Shown here piece after piece: positions 45,376-57,032 of a stretch of 64,000 nt of DNA. The stretch covers positions 8,047,224 to 8,111,223 of the forward strand of contig JACYXH010000826.1 of NCBI GenBank assembly GCA_026745465.1, written 5' to 3'. This DNA comes from Lota lota (taxonomy: Eukaryota; Chordata; Actinopteri; Gadiformes; Lotidae). Every line of letters starts with the position of its first letter. Position 1 is the stretch's first letter. A program made the translations under genes and the position numbers. The notes beneath the pieces were generated by a model. The model was not told the DNA's origin. It saw only the letters and a list, made by a program, of their open reading frames with translations, and searched no databases.

Positions 45376-46570
45376 TTTATTGCAATATTTGCACAAACAA
45401 TGCATCCATATAGAAAGACATGACAACATTAATAAAACACAAGACGATGTCATTGATAATCAACCCAGTGATGTTTAATAATAATAATGATCTGATAACT
45501 TCGACACACACAGCTACAGGTTAACAACGCGTTTTGTCCTTTGGGTTGTCAACCCGTTGACAAAAGATAAACATGTTTAGTTAACACTAGGTATACTGGT
45601 ATAGCCAAGGGCTCATTGAAAAAGGGAAGAATGCTCAACCAGCAGCACGTTATAAATATTAAACATGACACACAGCTTGTAAGAGTTATAGGAAGATAAA
45701 AGCTTCCTTCTACAAAGCGTCCCGTTCCTTTAATAATGAGCTTTTTTTTTTTAGGCCTCTTTACACATCCTCTGTGCCACCTTTAGCACATTCTTTCGTC
45801 TTAAAAAAACCCATTGTTTTCCCAGGTCGAGGTACAGCAATTACCAGCCCGGTCCTCCGATAGTCTGGTAGCTCGCCAAGACAGCACGCCGCACTCCTCA
45901 CTGGGGCGGGTTACCACGCTGAAACACACCAGTGGATTGGTGTACACCTAGCAGTGAGCCTTCTCGCTTCTAGCCCAGAAATGAGCAGCAAGCAGTATAT
46001 AGCCATGACGTCCCCTAGAGACAGGTCTCATGCTGGATAACGCGCTCATTCTTCACATTGTTTCACCATTAAATCACAATTGGGTACAGCTTACTGCAAC
46101 CAAGAGTGGGAAGAAAGAAATGCACTTTGATCTCTGCAGCCGTGTCATGCCGTAAGCCCTGAACTGAAATTACTGAGTGCTGAAAACAAAGCAAAGATGC
46201 AATACTGGAATCAGGCCTTTAGACAAAAGAAACAAATATACAACCCCTTAAATTATAAATTCACATAATAAATACGGAATTGAATGCATTGTGGCACTCT
46301 GCAGAAAGACATTACCTCACTGGGCTGGCACTAGTACAATCACTGGAAATAAATCTTGCAAACATGACCTACTCAAATCAATTGTACATACTAATACAAC
46401 GGGATACGCTACGTTTTCAGGTAACTTTTTGACTCGTCCATTTTCTTGCATAATTATCAGACAGATACTGTAGTGCACATTTGGGTTTGCTTACTATAAC
46501 AAGCCTGGTTCCAGCTACACTGTCCGTCCACGTCCTTCCAAATGTATACCAGAATAATCACAGACGATCT
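45376..46570 (-). other. azin1: azin1 3' UTR
   Basis: The stop codon at 46573-46571 is followed on the minus strand by about 1.2 kb of non-coding sequence up to AATAAA at 45381-45376. A further AATAAA at 45215-45210 is possible. The exact cleavage site is not visible. No repeats were recognised in it. Confidence 0.5.
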
Positions 46571-49500
46571 CTAAGCTGGGACAGAGAAAGCAGCCCCTGA
46601 TTGGCAGGATTTGAAGAAATAAGGGACCAGAGAGAAGTTCTTGAGGTTGATCTCCTGCGTGACGCCGGTATCCTGCATCTCAAACCTGAGAAGGAAACAA
46701 AACAATGCCAGGTTACAATTGAATACAGTGCTACAACAAAAAAGGAATAACCGCATGCTCATTTTTCTATATAACGAAACACCCTGTTTGAGCCCACTTA
46801 AAAACATTTATAAAGCCTTCTGGCTCACTCCTGGTAGATACTTATTTTTCCATTTAAGAGTGGGGCTAGTTGCCATTCTGCTTTCTCCACTCGCAACAAT
46901 CAGAAAACTGATCTGCATGTATTTCGATGTCTTTCACTTTTCATCTAAAATAAGTTGTTTTAGTGTTTGGTTGTCCTTTAAATGTTGGAACTCTTACCAG
47001 TCGCTGGTGGAGATGACATAGTAGACTGGGGGAGAGGGTGTGTCGGCCCCACAGCCCCCCATCGGCTGGCCCAGATTGAAGCTCCCGGCGTTGGCAAACA
47101 CCAGCCAGTCTCCCGTGTGGAGCTCAGGCAGCACACAATGCTCCACTACCTGGTCCATGTCATCTCCGGATGGACCCCACAGGCTGCAGCTGAACACCGG
47201 CTCGTCTGGGGTCGTGTTCTGGGAAGACCGAAAATATAAGGTACTTTGATTGCTATGGCAAGGACAATGGCACCACACATGGACGCACAGAGAGACAGGT
47301 CGAATGACGGCTCGGTGGTGGTGCTGCAGGGTGGAAAATGTAGTATTTGCTGATCCCACCAAGTTTGCTGGTGATTACTTTCAAGTCTCCATTTGTGCTA
47401 CTTTCACTGCTGCCATTTGTGTTCCGTTTTAATCTTTTGTGTACATAAGTTTGCTTTGTCCTCATTATTATTCATACTTTGTTCATCATCTAATCCAAAA
47501 CTAGGATATGTTGGATATGTTATCTAGGCGTCAGATCTCTGAACACTACTAGTGCTGTTTGCACAACCTCTTCTCGGTAATCAATTAAGTACTATAATAT
47601 TAATGACTGTGGTATTTTTACAGGATATATACCGCTTGCGTAGTTGCGTTGCAAACATTCTGTACCTTCAGGCGACGCAGTGACCTATCCCTGCTGAAAT
47701 GACCACCACCCAGATGCCTAGAACTTGAACAGTTACATCTTCCCCCAGTAGGGAGGCCGTTTCCTCCATTCACCTTGTGAACCGATGGCACGGGGATCAC
47801 GGTGTCAGTGAGTTTGCAGGAGAAGGATCCGTATACCCCCTCATTGATGTAGTACTGAAACTCTGGCTCATCATTGGCAGACGGCGCGTCTGTGGTGAGA
47901 GGGTAGAAGAAAAAGACAGGAGGTTAAAGCTAGTGGGGGCAATATGGAGAAACCAGCCAGAGTAAGCTTTATTTTGAAAGTATCGAAACGTAAAGATCAC
48001 ACCCCTCCATTCAGGCAAAGCCACTCCTCCAAAACACGTGACTTGCTCGCTAGCTTTAGCAATAGGTCTGCCTAGCCTTGTGGAAGAGTCCTGTTTTGTG
48101 CATGGTTAGAGTACATGCAGACATCCAGGTAGGTAGTCAGACAGGTAGGCTATCCAATCAATTAATTTGGGCCAAATGAAATGATTAGACAGGCTTATTA
48201 CAGGCCTGTGACAGCCACAGATACAGTATTTTCTTTATTGATTGCTGTAGGGATGTTAAGAGAATTTGAACAAATATGACAAAAATGTTTCTAAAATCAA
48301 TTGCCTACCCTAGCTTTAATAGAAAGTAAAAACGTTTATATTGGGTCGGATATATCCATAAGCCATATACGTATGTTTAACTGGTTTTCTTTGACTTGAC
48401 ACAAGCAGAATTTGGTTGCCTTTAAATTGCTTAGTATTGGATTCATTCTGGGGGCTTCAATTGAGTTTTAGGGTTTCATTCTTGAAGAATCTGAGCAGAA
48501 CAAGTCATGACTCTGACCTCGTTGGTGTTCCTGCAGATCGCGTGCTACCACCCTCTTGGAGATGATGTTGACGGCCAACGTGAAGGCAGGGGCCACCAGG
48601 TAGCTGCCGGGCTCGGCCACGATGGAAACCCCCGTGGAGGGAGGAAAGTACAGGTCAACCACGGACATGACAGCCCTGTTGATCTGAAGCAGAGAGAAAT
48701 ACATGAATACAAATGCAGCATATGATTCAGGTAAACAGTGATTGATGCATTACAAGTCTGTCATGTAATTATATTTGTATGCATCCAATACTAATTATTT
48801 ACACACAATAGATACCTTTTACGTATTATGATTTTTTTTCTAACCATACCATTTTAGTTTAGCTCTCTCCTAAGTTACTTGATGTGTAATCATCCTCATT
48901 TAAATCCTACCTCTCAAATGCATCTCGTGTTCTGCACTTCGTACTGCTATTTTGCATGAAAAACACCCCAATAAATAGTTTGATTTGATAGCTTTTTTCA
49001 TTAGAGCTACTTTGCTTTTACATCGTTTAGATGTCAACACCACACAGACACACTGCCACAGACCACAGATATTTAAAGATAGGCCCTGACGTAAGAATAA
49101 GGGGAAGGAAAGCCTCACTGACCTGTTTGAGCTGGGTCTCTGAGCCACTGATCCCGTCTCCAATGTCCACGATGTTCATAGTGAACCCCATATCCTCCTG
49201 GGAGAATGGGATGAACACCATGAATAAAAGAAAGGCATCTATTGGCATATGACCGTAGGAAAATATGAATAAATATAAAATCTAAGAAATACATAATAAT
49301 ATTAATACAAATAAGTACCGATTTTTACATATTAATATAAATATGTTTAACATTACATAAAAAATTAATAAACAAACCAAATACAAAAACTGTCTTTGAA
49401 AACTCACCGCCATGTCAAACACACAACGGGCATCAGAGATGGCGTTAGCGTACGCCTGCTCATTATCACAGCCGGAGATGTTGAACCTGGTAAGAGGGCA

Positions 49501-51604
49501 GGGATAATAGAGGTTAGTAACAGTACTTTCATCGGCATAGTACATAGTCCAAACAAACTGAGGCGCATTAAAAAGCAGTGGCAAGCAAAAATAACAAACA
49601 CAGCTTTTACTTAAAGAAAAGTTCAAGAGTGCTACTCTCTTGATATCTCTACAAAAAAGACAGAGACTGAGGAGAACCATGGAGGACATGTCAGGGGCCA
49701 GGTTCTACTTCCTTGAGGTACTGGGGTTTCTATGTGTCCAGTTCCATGTCCATGTGTCCTGAGCAGGTCTTACCTGACTCCCACCACCTGGATGCCCAGC
49801 TCCTTGGCCCTCTCCAGCAGGCGTCTGCAATCCTTTAGGGAACAGCCTAACCTCACGCTCATCTCCTCCCGTCTTCCGGACGCCTCCGTCCACACCTGCA
49901 GCAGCAGTCTTGGAAAAAAAGAATACTAAATCAATATACCAAAAAGATGACTTTAGGAAGGTTTTAAAAAAAAGAAAATGGTTATGGACATTAAAGAAAA
50001 GATGGTAAGCCATACAGCTGAGTAAACTTGTATTTAATGGGCTAATCTTTTTAGCTCTTTACCAGGAAAAATGCACCATGAAAAAACAGTTCTCAGAACA
50101 TCCGCAGCAGCAGACATTGTTCTGGTTTATATCCGGTGAGCATAATCAACCGCACAGATGGACAAATTATTAACGGATGCCAGCATTTACGTCTCAGAAT
50201 CTCAGTGGGTGTTAGTTTAGGAAGAAAATAAGGGTTTTCATTATGTACACCGGATTTTGTAAATCCTCAAAGTATACTGGTGTTTTCATATTGCTAATAG
50301 AATTGTACTTAAATCAACATTCAGGTAGCAAAACAGACAATAATGATATGTAACGGATTGAGTAGAGGAGTGAGGTTTATCATAGTGGACATGTCAACTC
50401 TGTAACCCATACATGATGGGTGTTGGTCATTACCAACAGATCTTTCTGGTCTTTTAGAAGGCACTTACTTGGCACCCGGATGACAGCGGGCGATCTTGCG
50501 TAGCTCCGCCTCGTTATCACACACGAGGAGGTCCACGCTGCTTTTGGCGGCGTACTTAATGTGGGAGAGCTGTTTGCAACCACCGCTGTAGATGATGTCT
50601 TCCGAGGGAACACCGTGGCTCTGCACCATCTCCAGCTCGGACTGAAACAAACCCCCAGAGGTAGACAAACACGACGGGACGTACACGTTACTATGGCAAC
50701 CTAAAAGGGAGACCTGGCAGGAACCCGGGAGAGCACAGGCGGGCGCTCCATTGCGTACCATGATCGCAGTAAGATACAAAGATAAAACACAAGGAAAATG
50801 TTGTGTATTTGGAAGTGTTGCCAAAAATGCTGTGCCATTTTGCATCAATAGATGTTGCTTCGTTACCATATTGCAAAACCACAAGAACCACAACCTTGCC
50901 CATCCTTTGACCCAACAATCAACACGTAAAATATATAAATGTTATTCGCTTACAAACCCTGACTGCTCTGGTATGACTCATTTATAAATCTTATACCGAT
51001 TCTCTTAAGTGACATTTCAACCCTTTGTAGTACCCTTGTAAAGATCTTACGACACAACAAACAGCCAAACACAGACCGGATAGAACATGAGTAAGATGAG
51101 CACTCTCAGAACTAGGTTACCTTGTTTGTGCACATGAATCCTGTTCCAAGGGCGGCAAGAACTTCAATGACCGCTGGGCTGCTGTTGCATCGGACAGTGT
51201 AGTAGGGCCGAATCTGGGGCACACAGGTTCGCCAGCGAACATGCTGCCGCATTACGACTCCCAGATCGGCCACAAAAAATGCATTCTTCTCTGCCTAAGG
51301 GAGCAATGAAAAAGAAATGTAGTATTAGTCATTTCTAGTCAGTGATATATTTCAAAGAAATATACTTAAACGACGGTTGACTTATTATACGTGAAAGTTA
51401 CTACATTCATCACGAATCACGTTTCTGAAATATGTTGCCGTGTCGACGCAGTAAGAAATACATTTTAAGTACAAGCGCTCCACATTGTTCCAAGTGCATT
51501 ACCAGGGTCTGTTCAGAGATATGGTGGTCGACAACATGGTGGAGGAGCGTGCCTCCGTCCAGCAGGTCGATGGAGTACTGCGGTTCATCATTCAGTCCTT
51601 TCAT
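46571..51604 (-). CDS. azin1: Antizyme inhibitor 1, complete
   Basis: A catalytically inactive ornithine-decarboxylase homologue that binds antizyme more tightly than ODC does, freeing ODC and raising polyamines. Coding exons: 51604-51503, 51294-51121, 50641-50469, 49908-49774, 49486-49408, 49197-49123, 48683-48518, 47889-47774, 47218-46998, 46685-46571; phases agree, 451 residues (human 448). It begins [19 protein letters not shown], like human MKGFIDDANYSVGLLDEGT. ODC active-site residues are altered: the PLP lysine motif reads YYTVRCNS (Lys69 to Arg), the phosphate loop reads DIGDGISG instead of DIGGGFPG, and FHVGSG has become FNISG. R277 is Ser in AEPGSYLV, and the catalytic Cys360 is Gly in [11 protein letters not shown]. 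This excludes an active ODC. An upstream in-frame ATG at 52761 would add 15 residues, but its context is weak (T at -3), while the chosen ATG has A at -3. Paralog a or b is undecided. Confidence 0.95.
47924..48319. mobile_element. TTAA-flanked MITE (family A, copy 2)
   Basis: A 396-base non-coding element in an azin1 intron. It begins TTAAAGCTAGTGGGGGCAAT and ends TTGCCTACCCTAGCTTTAA, with TTAA at both edges. The internal GCTCGCTAGCTTTAGCAATA block matches the copy at 15023. Same orientation as that copy. Confidence 0.75.
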
Positions 51605-52623
51605 CTTCTCAAATGACCTCCGCTAGTCCAACAAACATGTGGGATACGGATAGGCCCAAGTATTTCTGGTTTGCCCCCTGGGGTCCTAGACTAGATGCAA
51701 ACAACTGTGTAAAAAAGTAAGACCACTTTCAATGTCAATAACAAGATAAATATTTCCAAGATCAGGATGGTTAATATCTGCATGGGTGTTTTAAACTTTT
51801 ATTTAAATCGTTTCTTTGGTGGACAAGAATGTGAGTGAGACAAGCCATTTTTCAGCGAGTAACCAATCGGGAGCACAGAATGGACATAGCGGTATTAGCG
51901 CTTGTACTGTGTGGAGGAGGCTCATTCATCCGAATGGCCACCAGGAAAACACAGAGTCTGGGGCACAGGGTTCGTTTACTTTACCACCAATTACCCCACA
52001 CAATCACCCATAATCCCTGTGGTGGTGACCCGTAAAAGGCTGCTTTTGATGGCATTAACCAAGGTACAATAGAGGCGGCATCAGCGTCAGATGGCAGCGT
52101 CGATAATGTTACACAGTGCGTCAGCAGGACAGAGCTGTCCACTCAGGAACAGATGTGAAGTGACTGTGTAGATTTCTAGGGATCTGTATGTGGCTGTAGG
52201 TATAATGCGAAGAAACTAGTTGTCTGACCAATTGAATGTATTCAAGTGAACCAAGAGGTGAACCAAACTATTGAATCAAAGTGTAAAAAAAAAAATGGTT
52301 CACTGTGTGAACCATGGCACAGAACATAACTGATCATTTACAAAAGTAACATAAATGTCTGACTAAATCTATAAGGAAATACCCACAAGCATGTTAAATG
52401 AAAGCCATGACTGTGACAGTCCTCCAAAAAGGCATAAAAAGTTAAATCAAGTATTAAATTAGTTAGAAGAAGTAGCTGAGACAAAATACTATTTTATAGT
52501 TGAAATATGACAGAAAGGACAGAATCTTCAACCGAAAATATAATTGTTTGGTCGAAAATGCACGTATAATTAATCACATACATTTGATATTACCTCATTC
52601 CTCCTCCAATATTTGAACATGAA

Positions 52624-52651
52624 ATATATGGTTTCACATGAAACCATATAT
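52624..52651. repeat. Near-perfect palindrome in an azin1 5' intron
   Basis: ATATATGGTTTCA and its exact reverse complement are separated by two bases. It lies in the intron between leader exon 2 and the first coding exon. It is not evidently part of a transposon. Confidence 0.8.
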
Positions 52652-52767
52652 CCACACATTAGAACATACCAACACATTTTCAAGAGTTTTGTAAGAAGAG
52701 GACGCATTATCGTTACATAATATGAGATACCTACATGGAGGAGTCCGGTGATGGGGCTCATCCACCA

Positions 52768-53461
52768 TCAGCTGGGATCCCAAGGAGGCTCGGCGTTGAA
52801 GTCAAACGGCTCTCGGTAGAGAGCCTTCCCTAAGCCTTCTGGGTAGTTGTAAGCCTGCAAACAAACCCAGAGTTTAGGGCTATAAGAAGCACACGTATTT
52901 TGAAAGATGATATATGCAAATGTTGATGGAAAACGATGATCTAATGACTGGACCGAGAGTTATACCGAATATGTTTGACGAATATAATAGGTTAACATGC
53001 CCTACGGGGTGAATAAAAGTTGCCCAGATTCACCTGTTATTTTAACACATCCATACAACACGTATGCCAATTGTGTAATGCAATAGATATCTACAGCAAT
53101 TTCATTTTAAACTGTGTGGCGAGTGAGTCATACATTTGATTTCTGCCCATTAGGATGAGGTTCACATTATAAGCCGTGAAATTACAACTATGCAGCCTGC
53201 CAAGACGGCCTTTCTATTTCTACACATCACATCGGACCACGAGAGTATGGTTTTCAGCATCGATAAGTATGTATATTTATTGAATATATATAACAATGTC
53301 CGCATGTTGGATGCCAGGCACCCTTCTGGCCAGAAAACCAGCCGAAGCCAGTTTCATATCAACAACATGCTAATGGAGGACAACTGGAGCTAACAGCGTC
53401 TACTTACGTGTGCAGAAAGCCCAAAGTTGGGGGTGGATCGCCTTTTCTTTTTGGGCGGAAT
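52768..53461 (-). CDS. azin1: azin1 upstream conserved coding region (uCC), AUU-initiated regulatory peptide
   Basis: The azin1 leader holds a spliced reading frame of 46 sense codons: ATT at 53461-53459 to the donor CAC|GTAAGTA at 53408, then TTTGCAG|GCTTAC at 52854 to TGA at 52770-52768. The peptide starts (I/M)PPKKKRRSTPNFGL and ends YREPFDFNAEPPWDPS. An in-frame TAA lies seven codons before the ATT, and no AUG or other good near-cognate codon lies between. Established work on vertebrate AZIN1 (Ivanov, Loughran, Atkins and colleagues) describes an upstream conserved coding region that starts at AUU and stalls ribosomes at Pro-Pro-Trp when polyamines are high. Queued ribosomes then favour the poor start and repress the main frame. 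The PPW here is at 52788-52780, four codons before the stop. The stop is 51 spliced bases before the main ATG. The assignment to this family is firm; function in this species is inferred. Confidence 0.85.
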
Positions 53462-53960
53462 TTTTAAAGAGTAGTGGGGTTTTTAAAGAATGAAATAATT
53501 AATGCCATGCACGTTGGGTATCGCGGCGAAAATGGGCTACTTCGATTGCTTTTCAAACCAGCTATGGACCGTCACCATGGATGTATGAAAGTACCGGAGG
53601 CGTTGGCGTCATACCCAGGCGTTCTCGTCTCGCGGCGGAACGCCTTGAACGGGATGCTCCCGATAAGCGTTTTTGGCGAGAGAGAGAGGGCGGGACATTC
53701 AGTTACTTGGGTTAAGCGGCGAGAATCGGGAGAGAGGGCGGGATTTCCAATAGAGATAGATATCCGTTTCTGTAACATGTTTCGGACATTGCTTTATCGA
53801 ATTATTCGTCACTTCTCCATATGTATTCCCCTTGTCGTTGTTGTGGTTGGTGTTGTTGTTATTCTTTTCATATTCTTATTCTTCTCAATCCAGGGACCGT
53901 TAATTGACGTCATTGGAAGTAAGAGACCGGCAATAGCGTTACGGTAGACCGGGATTTGGC
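53408..53960 (-). promoter_or_regulatory. azin1: azin1 leader exon 1 and CpG-richer promoter region
   Basis: Leader exon 1 ends at 53408. Upstream, to about 53.96 kb, CpG dinucleotides are clearly commoner than in the flanks, with GGCGGGA-like motifs and inverted CCAAT boxes near 53746 and 53911. The transcription start was not located. If it lies beyond 53508, a 14-codon AUG frame (53508 to TAA at 53466-53464) would also precede the AUU. The 157-codon plus-strand frame across this region is not supported as a gene. Confidence 0.5.
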
Positions 53961-56850
53961 TACAATTCTGGATCCTCTATCAAATATGCGTTAGAGGTCG
54001 AGGGAAGCTCGGTGGGTGGGGCTTAACGCTGTCAGAGCTGTCAAGCCTTTTACTTGCCTTTCCTTTTATTAACCATAACACAAATACTAAACAAATCATA
54101 ACATCAACAAACATAACACCAAATATAATCACACAAATTATTATATTAATACAAATAAAAACGTGTAATTCATTATTTATAATGATAAATAATAATATAG
54201 TGAAATGTATGCAAATCTTCGTACATATTTCTGTTGGTCTGTGACTAGGTGTTCGAAAAGGTTATGAACAATAGCATACACGGATAAAAGAGGACGTCAG
54301 ATAACCCAACACATGTCTTTTTCTTCTTCTAAATGGTATTATTGTTAGATCACGTTAAATATGCCTACTTGCTTATCAATCTTGAAAATGTATCATGAAG
54401 AGGAAAGAAATTAACTTTTTGAATATCAATATTAAAAGAATAATTCCATGAGGTTCATTTTCTGTATTCATTCATGTTATTTAATTAAATGCATTTACTA
54501 GTTCAGTATAATGTTCAACAAAATACCTGAATTGTCTCCTCATTTCATTTCCTCTGGCTATTTAACAATGGCAGAACATGGTCCAGTAGTTTCCAGATAA
54601 TGAATTTTCTGCGTCTGCATTCAGCATCTTCACAGTGTTCCTCACTAGAGAGTAAGCAGTATACATTTGTCTTCAGATTCAAGCTCAACTGGATTCTTCC
54701 ATCCTTTGCCCTTGTTTTGAAATTGTGAAGATATTTGTCGGCCCCTAAAGGCGGCAACACCACAGACGTTTTTTCTCTCTCTCCTTTGACAACACAGCGC
54801 GTGACGGTGGCGGGCAGGGTTGAGCTACTGTTTAAACAGACAGAAAGTATTCAGGCAAGTCTAAGCTGGATCTGTTATGAAATGGAATATCTTTAGCTAG
54901 GCTTCTTCATTGGATAATGAATAGCCTACATGCCCTTTACAAAGTCAAGACCTAATCCAAAATATTATGTGTCTACTTTTACAGAAACCACAACACAGGT
55001 CGTTTGGAAATGGCAACCAAATACAATGACTTGAACACGTTACAATACCAATTAATTAACCAAAAATGATCCAGATTTGTTATTTTAATAGTTACTCGTT
55101 AATTCAGACAACTAATTACACTTTTCATTTTACACGTAAGTACATTTTCAGACACTACTAACATTCTGTAAATATAAATGTAGTGCAATTCCACACATTC
55201 AATGGAATTCAATATGTTTGATACACATAACGTTAGACTATGGATAACATGACACTGGTGATATCACTATTATTATAACAATCACAGTCATAAAACAAAT
55301 GTGTATCTAGCAACCTTTGAAGACAGCAAGCAAAAGCTGAGAAATGTTGGTGACCTTTTTAAACACACAAAAGTTGTTTTGCCGCAAACATTTAAACATA
55401 ATGTTTTTGAATATGTGATGTATTTTTATAGGTACGGTTAAAGTCTGGGACCATCCATTTTACAAACTATACACATAAATACAATATTCTGTTGGTTTGT
55501 GAGTGCTGTGCATTTTTAAGGCATACCAATTGTATATTTCTGTTGATATCAGTAAAGGAGGGTTCAAATCTGAAGCAACTCCACAATGCAAGGCACAAAA
55601 TAGTCCTACACAATAGCGATGTTTGCCTCACTCATACAAGTGCTGCATATGGTGCTTTGTAAACTCCTTAGATGGGAATTCTTTGTAGACCACAACACAA
55701 AAGCTGTTCCGTGTTTTGTCCCTCTGCATTCTGACAGTAAATGTTACGTATATGCTAGTCTAATCTTACATAACATCTGAACTGGCGTGCCGGCAAACCC
55801 CAATGTTTAATTTTCATTGTTTAGATCATAATAACAACTCCAGCAGCCACCGGGTACGGGCGGCCCAGACGTGTGTGCGGCCCACTGGGAGGAAAAAGGG
55901 CTCAGTGGCTGCATTGAATTCTCATCTGCAAGAATTGCCAAGAGATTACATCAACACTCTGCCTCAGCGAGGTCTACAGATACAGTTTGTATGACCAAAG
56001 ACCATGGACAGTGGTACTTACAAGCGTACAAAAAATCGACACACTCAGAATAATGTCATACAAAGATAACACCAGGCACAAAACATAATTTGTTCCTGTT
56101 TTACTTGGCTAGATATGAGAAAATAACCTCAACCCTAACTCCCTAAATGATAAATCAGATGTGATTAATTGATTTGCTCTATGCTAACTCTCAGCATTAT
56201 GTAACAGGGCTTAGTATTGTGCTTGTTGTAATGCAGTGTGCGTTTAAAAAACTGGTTCTTGTACCTCTTTTGTAAGAGAATGTTGCTAAGTAGAAAGAAG
56301 TCCAAACACATCTTTCCTGAGTCTGAGGTGAATGCTAAGCAGGGTTAGAGAAAGCCATTGGCCGTCTAAGTTCAATGATTGTGCAAATGTAAATTCTTTT
56401 AAAGGTTAACCTCCGGGGTCTTAAAAGATATTTAAGAAAAAAAACGTATTTTGTAATTTTTTGCTGCCAAATATATTATACTAGCAAATAATAAAGGAAG
56501 GAACTTGAGGGTCAAATAATGCGATAAGCCAGATAATGTATTAAAAATATGTTTCTATGTTACCTGAATTATCTTTCTCTTTTGAGTAGGTCTTCTCAGT
56601 ACATGTCATTGGAACAATAGTATCAAAGGGGTCAAGAGATATGAAGACTATCCATGTCACTCAAACAATAACACAATGTTAAATGTCCCACCTCTCACCC
56701 CTCTTTCCCTTTCTGCCACAAATAATCATGGCCCAATTAATTTCATTTTGCTCATAGCATCACTCAGTGCCAGCAGGTTTCATACATAATTAGTATTATT
56801 AGAGCTGATAAAGTTTCCTGTGTGTGTGTGTGTCTGTTTGTGTGTGTGTG

Positions 56851-56945
56851 TTCAAGTTCAAGTTCAAGTTCTTTAATAAGTCAAATGTACAACAAAACAT
56901 GCAGTAGCAGTTATTGCTGGCAATGAAATTAAAGTGTTCCAAGCT
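56851..56945 (-). mobile_element. 3' tail of a LINE (L2/Rex-like)
   Basis: On the minus strand this reads AATTTCATTGCCAGCAATAA, then GTACATTTGACTTATTAAAG, and finishes with three tandem AACTTG units. That is the form of L2/Rex-type LINE 3' ends, which finish in a short tandem repeat instead of poly(A). Only the extreme 3' end is present. Confidence 0.5.

Positions 56946-56948
<3 letters not shown>

Positions 56949-57027
<79 letters not shown>
56949..57027. repeat. (TG)n microsatellite, intergenic
   Basis: About 79 bases of perfect TG/GT beside the LINE tail. A shorter interrupted (TG)n lies just before the tail at about 56820-56850. Confidence 0.95.

Positions 57028-57032
<5 letters not shown>

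Noticed and set aside
46571-51604. An active ornithine decarboxylase or AZIN2
   Set aside because: Catalytic Lys and Cys are replaced, which excludes ODC. The start [11 protein letters not shown], the leader uCC with PPW and the neighbour atp6v1c1 fit AZIN1, not AZIN2.
53474-53947. A 157-codon plus-strand frame with a hydrophobic segment
   Set aside because: It overlaps the azin1 promoter and leader on the other strand. The hydrophobic run comes from a GTT/GTC-rich patch. No known family.
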